Shown here: one piece after another, positions 22,113 to 34,500 of the stretch
Layout: every line of letters starts with the position of its first letter
How positions within the stretch are numbered: position 1 is the stretch's first letter
Assembly (NCBI RefSeq): GCF_003086295.3
Contig: NC_092048.1
Location: 41,540,425 to 41,604,424, forward strand
Direction: 5' to 3'
Source of the DNA: Arachis hypogaea
Taxonomy: Eukaryota; Streptophyta; Magnoliopsida; Fabales; Fabaceae
Length of the DNA: 64,000 nucleotides
The notes under the pieces: generated by a model
What the model saw: the letters and a program-made list of their open reading frames with translations, nothing else
What the model was told of the DNA's origin: nothing
Databases searched by the model: none
Program-made: the position numbers and the translations under genes

Positions 22113-23868
22113 TGATGAGGAAAAAATGATTCCACACAAACTCACCGGCAAGTATACCAGATCGCATCAAGTAGTAATACTCACAGGAGTGAGGTCAATC
22201 CCACAGGGATTGATGGATTGAGCAACTTTAGTTAGGTGATGAATTTAGTTAGGTGAATAGTTGATGATTTGAGTGAAACTTGATTAACAGAAGTAAAATT
22301 GCAAGAAAATAAAAGGGAGAAGGAAAATTGACAAAATCTTAAAGTGCAGAAGAAGTAAATTGCAGAAACTTAAAGTGCAAGAAAGTAAAAGAGCTGAAAC
22401 TTAAATTGCAAGAAATGTAAATAACTGAAACTTAAAGTGCAAGAAATTTAAATTGCTGAATCTAAATTGACAAGAAAATTAAATTGCATCAAGAATAAAG
22501 GGATTTGGGTACTGGGATTAAAATTGTACTAGAAAATGTAAATTGAGGTAAATCAAAGAACTACGAGATGAAGAGATTTAGATTTGGATCTCAATAGCAA
22601 AACAGAAATGGAAAATTTGCAGAAGGATCAAATAGCAAGAAAACTTAGCTCAACTATGAAATTCTAAAGAGAAATTGACAAATTCAGTGAAGGAACCAAA
22701 ACAGAAAGCAAATCTAGATCTCAACCACTCTCTTGACCAAAAAGTAAAGAAGAAGTTGCAGAAGAAATAAAATGAAACCAGAGAAGAAGATTGAGATCCA
22801 ATTCTCCAATTCTTAGAACTATAAAACAGGAAAAGCAAAAGATGATTCTCAGATGAAGAATTTCAGTGGAGTTCTTCAATCTGAATTCAAAACCCACAGC
22901 AGAAAATAGAAGTTGCCGAAGAAAAGAAAATGAACACAGAAAGAAAACTTAGATCTCATCCAATTCCCCAATTCAAAAGAAAATTAAAAGAGAGCCAAAA
23001 GTAAAGTAAAACAAAAAAATGAAGTAAAGGTCCTCTTCAAATCAAAATTGCTCCTATTTATACACTTTCTATTTTCATCCTCCAGCATTTGGAATGGGCC
23101 TTTGGATTTGTGAAGAAATGGATCCAAAAATGGCACTTGGTGACATGGGTCAGGGTGCATTTTGTGAAGCTCCAGTGGAGCGCTCAGTTTACTTAGTGAA
23201 CGTCCCGTTCACTTTGCTAAGCATGCCTCTTCACGTGCGCTTTGGCTCCCTGGTGTTCACTTAGTGAACGGCACGTTCACTTGTTGAACGTTGCCTGGTG
23301 CATGGCCCTTTGGTGCGCGCTTGTGTTCATGGGCATTCACTTATTGAACGTTGCGTTCATTATTTGAGCGCTGCCTAGCACTCCCTTGGTCGAGCGCTTC
23401 TCCTAGCGCTCCCTTGGTTGAGCGCTACGTTCATTCCTTTGAGCGCCCTTAGTGTATGGATGGCCAAAAGCTTGCCTCCAAAGCTGGAAAGCCCGAAAAC
23501 GTTCACTTAGTGAACGTGGCGTTCACTTTGCTAATGAACGCTGGCCAAAATGTTGCTGAGCGTGGCGTTCTCTTTGTGAACGCAACGCTTCCCTGATTGG
23601 CCTCCCCTTTTCTTCATTTCTTCACCTACAAGCAACCAAACAAAAAATCAAAGTATCACCAAATTCACATGGTCTTTGTATCATTCATGAAATCAATTAA
23701 TTCTAGCATAAACCCTATGATTTTGTGTAAAATAAATGATGTTTGATTGATTCAACATAATCATGAAAATCCACTCCAATCACTTACTTGTTGTGCAAGA
23801 AAGTGCATAAAACCTAATGAAACAAATAAAAAATGCTTGTAAAACTAGTATAAGATGACTTGTCATCA
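22113..23868 (-). repeat. 5' LTR of element A (1756 bp)
   Basis: It is flanked outside by the ATGTG duplication at 23869-23873 and inside by the primer site. A GTTCACTTAGTGAAC palindrome cluster lies at about 23185-23590, including one unit that is missing from the 3' LTR. Confidence 0.95.
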
Positions 23869-23892
23869 ATGTGTATATTAATGATCTGGAAG

Positions 23893-26800
23893 TAAGATTT
23901 ACAAGATAACCATAGATTGCTTCAAACCAACAATCTCCGTGGGATTCGACCCTTACTCACGTGAGGTATTACTTGGACGACCCAGTGCACTTGCTGGTCA
24001 GTGGTACGAGTTGTGAAAAGTGTGATTCACAATTTGTGCACCAAAGAGGCAATCCTAAAATACGAGAAATCCTAATCATAAAACCTAAGAGATATGAAAG
24101 AGCCTCTCTCTCTAGAAAACTACATCTAAAACCTAAAATTATGAATTATGAATGTTGTCTTCATTCTCTCTTTTGATTCCTCCATTCTCCAGCCTCTATA
24201 CTGTGTTTCTAGGCATGGATTTGGGCCGAAAAGGGCCCAAAAATCGCTGGGGGAGACTTCTGCAATTTTCTGCACGTGGCGTCCGTCACGCGTGCACGTG
24301 GGTCACGCATGCGCGTCATTTGGAGATTTTCCTTGTCACGCGTACGCGTCAGTCACGCGTTCGCGTCGTTTATGCTCTGCGCCAGGCACGCGTCCGCGTC
24401 GTTCATGCGTGCGCGTCGTTTGTGTTTTGCGCTAGGCACGCGTCCGCATCATCCATGCGTGCGCGTCACTGCCATTTTCTCCAAAACTCTATTTTGTGCG
24501 TTCCTTCCATTTTTGCATGTTTTCTTTCTGTCCTCTAAGCCATTCCTGCCCTATAAAGCCTGAAAATACTTAATGCACAGATCATGGCATCGAATGGTAA
24601 TAAAGGATAATTAAAATTAGTATTTTTAAAGCATAGGAAAAATGTTTTCACGTATATCATAAAATAAGGAAAGAATAGTAAAACCATGCAATTCGTATGA
24701 ATAAGTGGGTGAAGAATTGATAAAAACACTCAATTGAGCACAAGATGAATCATAAAATAGTGGTTTATCACTACTCTCACAGTTTCTTGCATTGGGGAAG
24801 GTGTAAGAAGCTAGAACTCTCCTCTAAGGCTGGCCATTGTTATTAGCCACACCCTCAGGGTGATTAGGGATGTTATCCTCCATCTCTTGATCCTCTTCTT
24901 CTGATGCTTCTTCTTCAATAATTCCCTTTCCTCTTGCTTCTCTTCTTCTTCTCAGTAATGTTCTCTCCGGCTCAGAATCAAAAGATGTGGATTCACCTCT
25001 TCTTCCTCCTGACATAAAACACACACAAAACCAGAAACTAAATGCAATTCACTCTACTGCTAGAGTTAAGTTAATGTTAGCTTAAACAAAAACTCAAACA
25101 GTTAGTGTGCTTGACAAAAATAAAGAAAAATGCTTAATCTAGATTATCACCCTACTTAATCATTGTCAATCTAAATCAATCCCCGGCAATGGCGCCAAAA
25201 ACTTGATGAGGAAAAAATGATTCCACACAAACTCACCGGCAAGTATACCAGATCGCATCAAGTAGTAATACTCACAGGAGTGAGGTCAATCCCACAGGGA
25301 TTGATGGATTGAGCAACTTTAGTTAGGTGATGAATTTAGTTAGGTGAATAGTTGATGATTTGAGTGAAACTTGATTAACAGAAGTAAAATTGCAAGAAAA
25401 TAAAAGGGAGAAGGAAAATTGACAAAATCTTAAAGTGCAGAAGAAGTAAATTGCAGAAACTTAAAGTGCAAGAAAGTAAAAGAGCTGAAACTTAAATTGC
25501 AAGAAATGTAAATAACTGAAACTTAAAGTGCAAGAAATTTAAATTGCTGAATCTAAATTGACAAGAAAATTAAATTGCATCAAGAATAAAGGGATTTGGG
25601 TACTGGGATTAAAATTGTACTAGAAAATGTAAATTGAGGTAAATCAAAGAACTACGAGATGAAGAGATTTAGATTTGGATCTCAATAGCAAAACAGAAAT
25701 GGAAAATTTGCAGAAGGATCAAATAGCAAGAAAACTTAGCTCAACTATGAAATTCTAAAGAGAAATTGACAAATTCAGTGAAGGAACCAAAACAGAAAGC
25801 AAATCTAGATCTCAACCACTCTCTTGACCAAAAAGTAAAGAAGAAGTTGCAGAAGAAATAAAATGAAACCAGAGAAGAAGATTGAGATCCAATTCTCCAA
25901 TTCTTAGAACTATAAAACAGGAAAAGCAAAAGATGATTCTCAGATGAAGAATTTCAGTGGAGTTCTTCAATCTGAATTCAAAACCCACAGCAGAAAATAG
26001 AAGTTGCCGAAGAAAAGAAAATGAACACAGAAAGAAAACTTAGATCTCATCCAATTCCCCAATTCAAAAGAAAATTAAAAGAGAGCCAAAAGTAAAGTAA
26101 AACAAAAAAATGAAGTAAAGGTCCTCTTCAAATCAAAATTGCTCCTATTTATACACTTTCTATTTTCATCCTCCAGCATTTGGAATGGGCCTTTGGATTT
26201 GTGAAGAAATGGATCCAAAAATGGCACTTGGTGACATGGGTCAGGGTGCATTTTGTGAAGCTCCAGTGGAGCGCTCAGTTTACTTAGTGAACGTCCCGTT
26301 CACTTTGCTAAGCATGCCTCTTCACGTGCGCTTTGGCTCCCTGGTGTTCACTTAGTGAACGGCACGTTCACTTGTTGAACGTTGCCTGGTGCATGGCCCT
26401 TTGGTGCGCGCTTGTGTTCATGGGCATTCACTTATTGAACGTTGCGTTCATTATTTGAGCGCTGCCTAGCACTCCCTTGGTCGAGCGCTTCTCCTAGCGC
26501 TCCCTTGGTTGAGCGCTACGTTCATTCCTTTGAGCGCCCTTAGTGTATGGATGGCCAAAAGCTTGCCTCCAAAGCTGGAAAGCCCGAAAACGTTCACTTA
26601 GTGAACGTGGCGTTCACTTTGCTAATGAACGCTGGCCAAAATGTTGCTGAGCGTGGCGTTCTCTTTGTGAACGCAACGCTTCCCTGATTGGCCTCCCCTT
26701 TTCTTCATTTCTTCACCTACAAGCAACCAAACAAAAAATCAAAGTATCACCAAATTCACATGGTCTTTGTATCATTCATGAAATCAATTAATTCTAGCAT

Positions 26801-26983
26801 AAACCCTATGATTTTGTGTAAAATAAATGATGTTTGATTGATTCAACATAATCATGAAAATCCACTCCAATCACTTACTTGTTGTGCAAGAAAGTGCATA
26901 AAACCTAATGAAACAAATAAAAAATGCTTGTAAAACTAGTATAAGATGACTTGTCATCAATGTGTATATTAATGATCTGGAAG
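23893..26983. repeat. Tandem duplication, copy 2 (3091 bp)
   Basis: This is a second, apparently identical copy of 20802-23892 in the same orientation. It contains a partial B LTR (24044-24770), gag start of A (24771-25015), primer site (25181-25197) and an extra A LTR (25204-26959) followed by a second copy of the ATGTG flank. Confidence 0.95.
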
Positions 26984-27190
26984 TGGTGAAATAGAGCCAC
27001 TACCGATGTCAGTGGCATATGTACCCTCAAGGGAGCGAACTCGTTGGAGGAAAAATCTAATTTTTAGATTAATTAGTTGCAATTCAAGTTATTTGATACT
27101 CATTTTTTTACCTGTTTCATCAAGTTGTTTAACAATACATGGGGAATGAGGATCTCTTGCAGTAATAGACTCACTTACGATCTCTTTGTT
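26984..27190 (-). pseudogene. 5' parts of the coding sequence split by element A
   Basis: The minus strand at 26984-27056 is open with LQRVRSLEGTYATDIGSG and joins in frame to 1270-1512 once element A is removed. TAA lies at the position of the flank (DH, stop). A second open piece at about 27116-27190 reads EIVSESITARDPHSPCIVKQ and ends at a GTAAAA donor-like site, with an acceptor-like TTAG at 27057-27060 after a short intron. The intron phase is uncertain. The family is not recognised. Confidence 0.35.
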
Positions 27191-27534
27191 TTGTTACTGG
27201 TGTTAAATTCTGGATGCAAATTGCTGTCATAAGTATTTTATTTATTTTTTTCCTTTGTTTGATTCAAGATGCTTCAAAATCCTTTATTTTTCACATGTGC
27301 ACCCAAAACTTAATGAGGTTAGAATATTTCATGAATAAAGATCAAATGCTCAGTTAACAAATTCTTTAACTCTGAATGGTACCCAAATAGCTACTTCCAT
27401 TATTGATCTAATTGACCAAGTTGCATTCTAGAAAGAAGTCAAAAATATGAAACCAAGTTAGCATCTAATGATATTGCTTTTTGGTTTTTTTATTGATTAA
27501 ATCGTATAAAATCAAGGTAAAGAAATTAAATTGA

Positions 27535-27696
27535 AGCTGTCCTAGAAATTGATCAACAATTACTGTATGGTAATGACACTGAACATATCACTGAGGAATT
27601 TGCTGCTGGATTTGAAGATTTTTGGAGAGCTTTTGCCAAATCAATGTACAAGATGGGGAACATCAATGTTTTAATAGGAAACCAAGGAGAGATATG
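27535..27696 (+). other. Possible exon fragment, unknown
   Basis: A plus-strand open stretch reads LEIDQQLLYG, then HITEEFAAGFEDFWRAFAKS and YKMGNINVLIGNQG, with a composition unlike the surrounding DNA. No start codon, splice pair or family is certain. It may be a remnant of a host gene or a transposon. Confidence 0.25.
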
Positions 27697-27943
27697 CTAA
27701 AATTTTCAATATACAAACAAAGCCAAAAGCAAACGAGTGCAAAGCGATATCTTATTCTGTTGATTAAGGCTTGCCCACTTCTAAATTTAAACATAATTGT
27801 TGTGTTCTCAAGGTAAAGAATAAAACATGAATAAGTAAATGAATTCTAATAGTTTAAGAGAAGTAACATGAGAAAAAAGAGCTCTCTATAGCATGTATGA
27901 ATAATTTATTCTGCCAATATAACCATTCCAGTTGTTATCCTAA

Positions 27944-29120
27944 AGGTTAAGTACGATTTTGGTCTCTAAGGTAGGGGCTGAAAATTTATTTTATCCCCGG
28001 CCTTTTTCGCTACAAAATAGTCCCAAAGGTTTAACTTAGTTTTAAAATCGTCCTTCGGACTAAAATACCCTTTCCCTTTCCCTTTCCCTTCTCCTTCCCC
28101 TTCCCATTCCCCTTTTTCCCCAAAATAAACCAGAATCCCCTTCCCGTTCCCCTTCTTTCCCAAATTCAACCAGAAACAAAGCAGAAGCAGCAGTAACAAT
28201 GAAGCAGCAATAATCTTAAGCAGAACAACAACAACACCAGCAGTAACAATAATAAAATCAGAAGCAAAATCAATGTAATCAGAAGCATAAACAGAAGCAA
28301 AAACATAAAGAAAGGCCCAATGTAATCAGAAGCAAAATCAATATAATCAAAATCATAAACAGAATTAAAATTGCATGACTAACTGGTGGTACACGCCAGC
28401 AAGAATAGCTCCAATGAAAGGCCCAACTCAAAAAATTTACAGCAGTGAAGAAAAGGAGATATGAAATTCAGAAAGAAATGAGTGAGAAAAAAAAGTCAGA
28501 AACGAAGAAGACATACCTGATCATTCCATGCATGGTCTCTGTTGAAGATGATGGCAGCACCAAGGCTCCTAACTGGGTTAATCCCAGTTTCAGTGATAGG
28601 AATGGTACCAATTGGACTTAGAAGACAGCAAACACAATCGGAAGCAGTGGCGACCGACGAGGAGCAGCGACGACTGGTGACCGAGCAAGGAGGAGAAGTA
28701 GAAACGGCGAGCGGTAAGCAGCGCACGACGTCCACCCTCCCGGATTTGCTGGCGTCGATGTCAAGGAGTAGCGGCAAGATCCAGCGACCGAACAACGACG
28801 AGCAGTGGCGACAGCGAGGAGCAGCGGTAGCGGATTCCCTTCCCCTTCCCTTCCCCACCTTCCCTTCCCCTTCTTCTTCCATTAAAAACCCACCTCCCCA
28901 GCGTGATTAACCCTTCCCCTGTTCCCCAGCCTTTAACCCGTTTTTCTTTTTTTTTTCTTTTTTAATTAGGAGTAATTTGGTAATAAAAATTAAAATTTTG
29001 GTAAAAATGACAATTTTAAAACTAAGTTAAACCTTTTGGGACCATTTTGTAACGAAAAAAGGGCCTGGGACGAAATAAATTTTCAGCCCTTACCTTAGGG
29101 ACCAAAATCGTACTTAACCC
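27944..29120. mobile_element. Mutator-like element with captured host sequence (1177 bp)
   Basis: Terminal inverted repeats of about 115 bp start AGGTTAAGTACGATTTTGGT on the left and GGGTTAAGTACGATTTTGGT in reverse complement on the right. A 9-bp target duplication TTATCCTAA (27935-27943) and TTATCATAA (29121-29129) differs at one base. Long inverted repeats with a 9-bp duplication are the Mutator pattern. The interior has no transposase but holds GC-rich foreign sequence, including a piece of an aquaporin exon, so it is a Pack-MULE candidate. Confidence 0.8.
28517..28621 (-). pseudogene. Captured PIP aquaporin exon fragment
   Basis: Minus-strand translation gives [20 protein letters not shown] followed by [13 protein letters not shown]. 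This matches the region around the second NPA motif of plant plasma-membrane aquaporins (TIPITGTGINPARS in the family). NPA has become NPV, and the Gly expected before TGINP is Glu. The exon ends with CAG followed by GTATGT at 28511-28516, a good splice donor placed where PIP genes have an intron, so the capture came from genomic DNA with an intron. It lies in the 128-residue frame 28496-28882, whose other parts are low-complexity GC-rich sequence. Confidence 0.8.
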
Positions 29121-29154
29121 TTATCATAAACAACAAGGATCTCATCCTTACAAA

Positions 29155-29255
29155 ACCTCTCTCTCTCTCTCCCTCCCTCTCGCTCTCTCCCTCTCCCTCT
29201 CCCTCTCCCTCTCCCTCTCCCTCTCCCTCTCCCTCTCCCTCTCCCCCCCTCTCTC
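29155..29255 (+). repeat. CT-rich simple repeat
   Basis: About 100 bp of (CT)n and (CCCTCT)n next to the Mutator-like element. Confidence 0.95.
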
Positions 29256-31598
29256 CACATATGGTATGCTTGTGTGCCTTTTCTAAACTTGTTACACCCC
29301 CTATATCTATGGCAATAACAAAAACATGTATGATTTTTTTTTCAAATGTAAGAGCTCAACCAAAAGGTTAAAAAAAGAAAATTTGTTTGCATAACATAAG
29401 CAAGTATTCAACACTGCAAATTGATCAGACTCGGGTGCAATCAAAGTGATGAAAAATTCCCTCCTTCAATCTTCATACAGGCTACATGAAGAGGAAAGAG
29501 AAAGAATATAACATAAGCAATGGAAAGAAATATTTAATATGATATTCCTAATAGGAAAATAGTCATATTCCTCACATAACATACTTCTCACTAAAGAAAA
29601 AGGGGTTATTCAGGGATTTTTTTTAAATTAAAGAAAAAAAGAGGTGGGAGGATATGCTATTTCAAATCTATTTAATATTTGAAAACAAAATCTCCAATAA
29701 ATTACAAAGCTCGCAGATTCTACCCTCCAAAAATATATTTGTAAGCCGCAACATGAATCAAAATTCCAAAAATCACTAAAAAGCAACCTATAAAGCAATT
29801 TAACATCAATAAAAAGTATTTAAGCAGCAACAATCATCCAAAGATAAGTGCATTCACTAAAAAATGAATAACTCATTCACCTGTTCTAAAATTTTTAAAA
29901 TTCAGAGTGATGTAAACATGTTCCAAAAGCAAAATTAATAAAAATAGCAAAAAAACAAAGGAATTTAAAAATAATGAATAGAAAAATAAGTAATTTAGAT
30001 ATAGCAAATTTTAAATCATGAACAGAAATTAAACAACAATAACATAAAAAATAGAACATCATGAATAGAAACATAAATCCAAAAATTAAAATCAGAATCA
30101 TAAAAAAAATACCAAAATTGAATAGAAACATAAACCCAGAAATTGAAATCATGAACAGAAATCAAATGAAGCAAATTCATACCTGAGTCTGAGACTCCAT
30201 TGGAACACTGGAAGTGGAGTGACGAAGGGAGAGACAGAGCACCACGGCGCAGACAACAATGTTGACTCTCTGAGACCCACACCACCGCTCTGAGGCTGAA
30301 GACGAATGACACAAAGAAAGAAGAAATATACTAAGAATGAATGAGACAATGAGGCGTTGGGCTAAGAAGAGAGAGAGGATGAGAGATGTTGACTCTCGGA
30401 GACCCAAGCCACCTCCGTTGATGCCTTGTGCCTGTGTGGTCCTGATTGTGAAACACGCTACCAGCGCTAAACGACAGTGACTGGGCGTTTAACGCCAACC
30501 AAGCAGCAAGGCTTGTATGTGAAATATGGGCTTGGACACTAATAACATTTTTTCCTTTTTCATTGAATGAAAAAAAAAACAAACTAAAAAATTAGAATAT
30601 TCAATAAAGAACCATGAAGGAGAAGAAATAAAAAGCTTGAAAGTTATAGGCATAACCCAATTTCTGAACTTTCAAATGTTGTCTTTCATTTTTGCGGAAT
30701 GCCCTTTTAGTGTAGGTGCATTGCTTCTAAAACTTCAGACTTGAGTGGTGAGGGTTCTGGGTAATTTCTTATTTGTAGGGACTCTCTCCTTGCCTCAATC
30801 TTTGGCTAATTACTCCCTTTTGTATATGGTAATGTTACCAAAGCTTGAGCTATTGACAAAAGTCAATACCTTGAGCATTGAACTAGCTATAGTCTTCTCC
30901 TTCTTTCAAGAAGTCAGACCAGAAAATTAGAGATCAAGAACAGAGTGAAGTGGCACAAAGGTGAGATGGGCAGCAACAGTTTCATGGGTATGATGTCCTC
31001 AATGTGTTTGCCAAATCAACACCTTTAATCTTATGCTTTGACCCCAAGTTTCATTTCCATTCCTTTGATGAAAATTAGAAAAAGTAACCTCCATTTTTCT
31101 TCTTCTTATCCGAATTATGCTTCTTCTTCAAAGTAGCTTCAACAAGCTATTATGTGTGCATAAGAATGGAAAAATTACATTACTTTTTTCTTCTAACTAT
31201 TCTTAACTTAGGAATTTGATTTTGGTTTTATTGATTTGACTTGACCTCATTTTTCTTCTTTGATGTCAAATTAAAAAGTAATGCACATTTTTCTTCATTT
31301 TTTCCTTACTTGAATTGTCAAAGCTCCATATGTAGCAATTTGGTTTTTCCTTGATGAAGCTAATGAGTTAGGTTGTGGGCTTGATCCAAGTAGCTACATT
31401 TTAGACACATTATTCTTTTACTTTGGGCTGCTTAAGCAAACTTGGGTCTGCATCACTAAAGCATGCATCAAACAACATTGGGATTTTAAACTCAAACAAA
31501 TATATGTTTGTCATCACCAAAAATATGATTATTGTTTACTAAACTCAACATCATCTCCCCACAGGGCAGGTAAAAAGTATCGGACTCAGGATACCATC
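29256..31598. other. Intergenic, no gene recognised
   Basis: AT-rich DNA without a convincing reading frame on either strand. A motif of about 30 bp (ATGTTGACTCTC, then GAGACCCA) occurs twice, near 30258 and 30384. The small minus-strand ORFs at 29895-30582 overlap one another and look random. Confidence 0.4.
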
Positions 31599-34500
31599 TG
31601 TAAAACCCTTTAAATTAATAAATAATTAGTCAAAAAATTAATTATTATTTAAAAAATAAAAAATTTAAATTAAACTTTATAGTTTAATAAAGTAGAACTA
31701 ATTAAAACATGAATTTTGACACTAATTTGAAAAAATTTGACTCAAAATTGGGCTAACGAACCGAACCGAACCGATTCGACTGGATCCAAACCAGGTCCAA
31801 GGCCCAACATATAAAACCTCCATTTGCAGCCCTATCACCATCATAAACTGAAACACATTGAAAAGAAAAGGGGGAGGGTTACGGTGAGAAGAGTAGAAGA
31901 AAAACCTAATCAGCTCCAATCTTCAATTGCTTATATCTTTCAATTCGGAACTCCGATTGACAAGCCATCAGCGCCCATGCGTTCGTCTTGGAATTCTCTA
32001 CAAAATCCATGGAATAAAGTTGTTGGTAAGCCTCACTTTCATGCCCAGCTGTTCACTCTTCAGTTTTGAAATTTTTGAGCTTTAGTGTTGAGATTTTATG
32101 TAATTTTGGTGTTTAGGACTAAATTAACTTTGTGGACTTGCTGGATCTTGTCTCCAAACTTCCGTTAGTAAGGTGAGAAATATCTAGCCCTTGTAAAATT
32201 ATTGATATAGAGAATGCGGTGTTGATTTAGTGATGTACATGTGATATTAGATTAAATTATAAGTGTTGGTGGCAAATTGGTGGTGTTAAAAGCCTGGAAT
32301 TTGGATCGTTGGGGCTGAATTTCTATTTGAAAGAGGTGTGGAGCCTCGGACTTTGTGGAACGGTGATCCTTGTGACGTTCTGGGTTTAGAGAGGAATCGG
32401 CCAAAGTATGGTTTTGGTTTCTTGTATGTAATATATAATGTGTCGTAAAAACTTAGGCTAGTTGACCGTAGGATAAGTTTGAAATGCGTGTATGGTTGGT
32501 GTTGTATGAGCCTTAGTGATGAATATAATGTGTAGTGTGTATTGTTGTGAGAATTGATGTATGATGAAGAATTATTTGAATTTGAAGGAAAATTGGTATT
32601 TGAGTGATTAAACTAGTTGGTGGATCATATATTGAAATTAATTAGATCGAGCAATTAGTTATGATATGAGGATAGATATATGTATTGTTGAATGTTTGAT
32701 GTTGGATTATTGAAAGAAGAAAGTGAATTGTGAATGTTGATTGTTGAAGTTGAAGTATGATGATTATAATGATGTTTAATGAGCTACGTGTATGTTGATT
32801 GGATGTGGTTAAATGGGTGCATTGGTTAATGATATGCATGTGGTGGATAGTTGATGAGATGATGTATTGAATGAATAATGATGCTACTTTAATGAGTAAG
32901 TATGAGATTATGTTGATTATGAGTTCTTGGGGTGGAATTGATTGTATATGTATATTGATGGCTTATGAAATGAATGAGAAGGGTTGAGATTGAATTTATA
33001 CTATTTTGGGTTGGTTTAAAAACTTGGAATGTTGGTTTGAGTTGGAAGATGTGGTAAAAATAGAGGTGGGTGTTTTTTATGAAAAACTGATTTTTCACCG
33101 AATTTCGCCGAGCCATAACTCAGATTTTGGACCCCAAAACCATTTCAAACTTATTTCATATGAAGAGTGTGAAGTTTACGCTGTTTGAAGAATGGATGAA
33201 AAATAATTTTTAACGAAAAAGTTATGCGCGTCGGAAGTTTGGTGTGTAAGATGTGAATTCTGCGTGCAATTGTATCAGTTTTTTAAGGAAAACACAGGTG
33301 GTGCATACGCAGACATATGCCTGTGTACCCAGCCATTCGCCTCTGTCCAAGGCACTCGCATATGTGGATAAGTGCTGCATATGCGGGATGGGAAAAATGA
33401 CGCTCCCGCGTACGCGAGGACTTGCATGTGTATGCGGGACCCTGTTTTTATGAAAATTGAGTTTTGTGTTTTAAACATGATTTCAAACTTCTAAACCTCT
33501 ATTTTTGCTCTCTAAAACCCTAAAACTTAGTTTTAGTCATAGTGAGGGAGTTAAACCTTGAGTGGGTGGTAACTTATAAGTGAAGGAAGGTTGTGAGGTG
33601 ATGAGTATGAGCTTGAGAAGTGTTAAAACACTAAATACATGATGAATTGATGAGATATTGAGTAATGGCTTTAGGGATAGATGAGTAATCCCTAGCCGAG
33701 ATATAACATTTGAATAGATGAGTAATCCCTATGTTTGATGAGATTTTGGGGATAGACGAGTGATCCCTAACTGAGATGCGATTTTATGGGTAGACGAGTA
33801 ATTCCTATCCGAGTCATGGCCCGTGGTTAGACAAGTAATCCCTACCCGGGTTATGGTTTGAGGCACCTACTTAAGTAGACAAGTATTACCTATTCTGGGT
33901 TGGGTGAAACACCGGCATGGGAAGACGAGTAATACCTATTCCATGTTATGGTGTTCTGTCCAGGATTAGTTACTGGACATGTCGGGTTGGCTGTATAATC
34001 GACAACTGAACTCATTAGCCATAGGATAGACATGCATCATATGAATTTGTATGTTTTGCTTGCTTGTGCATTATTTGGGTTTGCCTTTGTGAATCACTAT
34101 GCTTACCTGCTATATTTGCTACATGATGTATCTATATTCTACTTGTGTTTGCTTTGTCTGTATTGCTTGTCAGTGTACTGGAGTTTTGGAGGATTGGAGA
34201 AAGGCATAAATTAGGTCTTAAGTTAGAAAAGAATTAGAAATAAGAATCTTAGATAACCTACCCTGTTTATAGTTTTTAATTTATAAACTTTAAGATTTAA
34301 ATATGAGTGTCGGAGTTCTAGGATCGCCTCTGGCTTTCTCGGGACCTTATATCTTACGTATGTCGCACATTTACCATACTGAGAACCTCCGATTCTCATA
34401 CCATATATATGTTGTTGTTTTCAAATGCAGGTCAGAATGCACCCCGGTGAGCGTTTAAGATCTCTGGCAAGCGAAGTCTATTTTGCGATTTTATATTTTT

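Larger units (their letters stand above)
1518..23868 (-). mobile_element. Element A: Athila-like Ty3/gypsy LTR retrotransposon, about 10.8 kb without its insert
   Basis: The element lies on the minus strand with its 5' LTR at 22113-23868 and 3' LTR at 1518-3255, and a perfect 5-bp target duplication ATGTG at 1513-1517 and 23869-23873. The order from 5' to 3' is LTR, a tRNA-Asp-type primer site, gag, aspartic protease, reverse transcriptase, RNase H, integrase, a long non-coding 3' region, polypurine tract and LTR. The protease motif DLGASIN, the RT motif FMDDFSV, the lack of a chromodomain and the tRNA-Asp primer fit the Athila lineage. No env-like ORF is visible. The gag gene is interrupted by element B (10089-21679). 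The coding region has many stops and several frameshifts, so it cannot be autonomous. Confidence 0.92.
20802..23892. repeat. Tandem duplication, copy 1 (3091 bp)
   Basis: This segment holds the last 151 bp of C, the remaining half of the B LTR, the start of gag of A, the primer site and 5' LTR of A, and 24 bp of flank. All small reading frames recur exactly 3091 bp further right with identical translations. The join to copy 2 (GGAAGT followed by AAGATTTAC) shows at most one base of shared sequence. Confidence 0.95.

Noticed and set aside
29895..30582. Overlapping minus-strand ORFs
   Set aside because: No homology pattern, mutually overlapping frames and strong Phe/Leu bias from AT-rich DNA.
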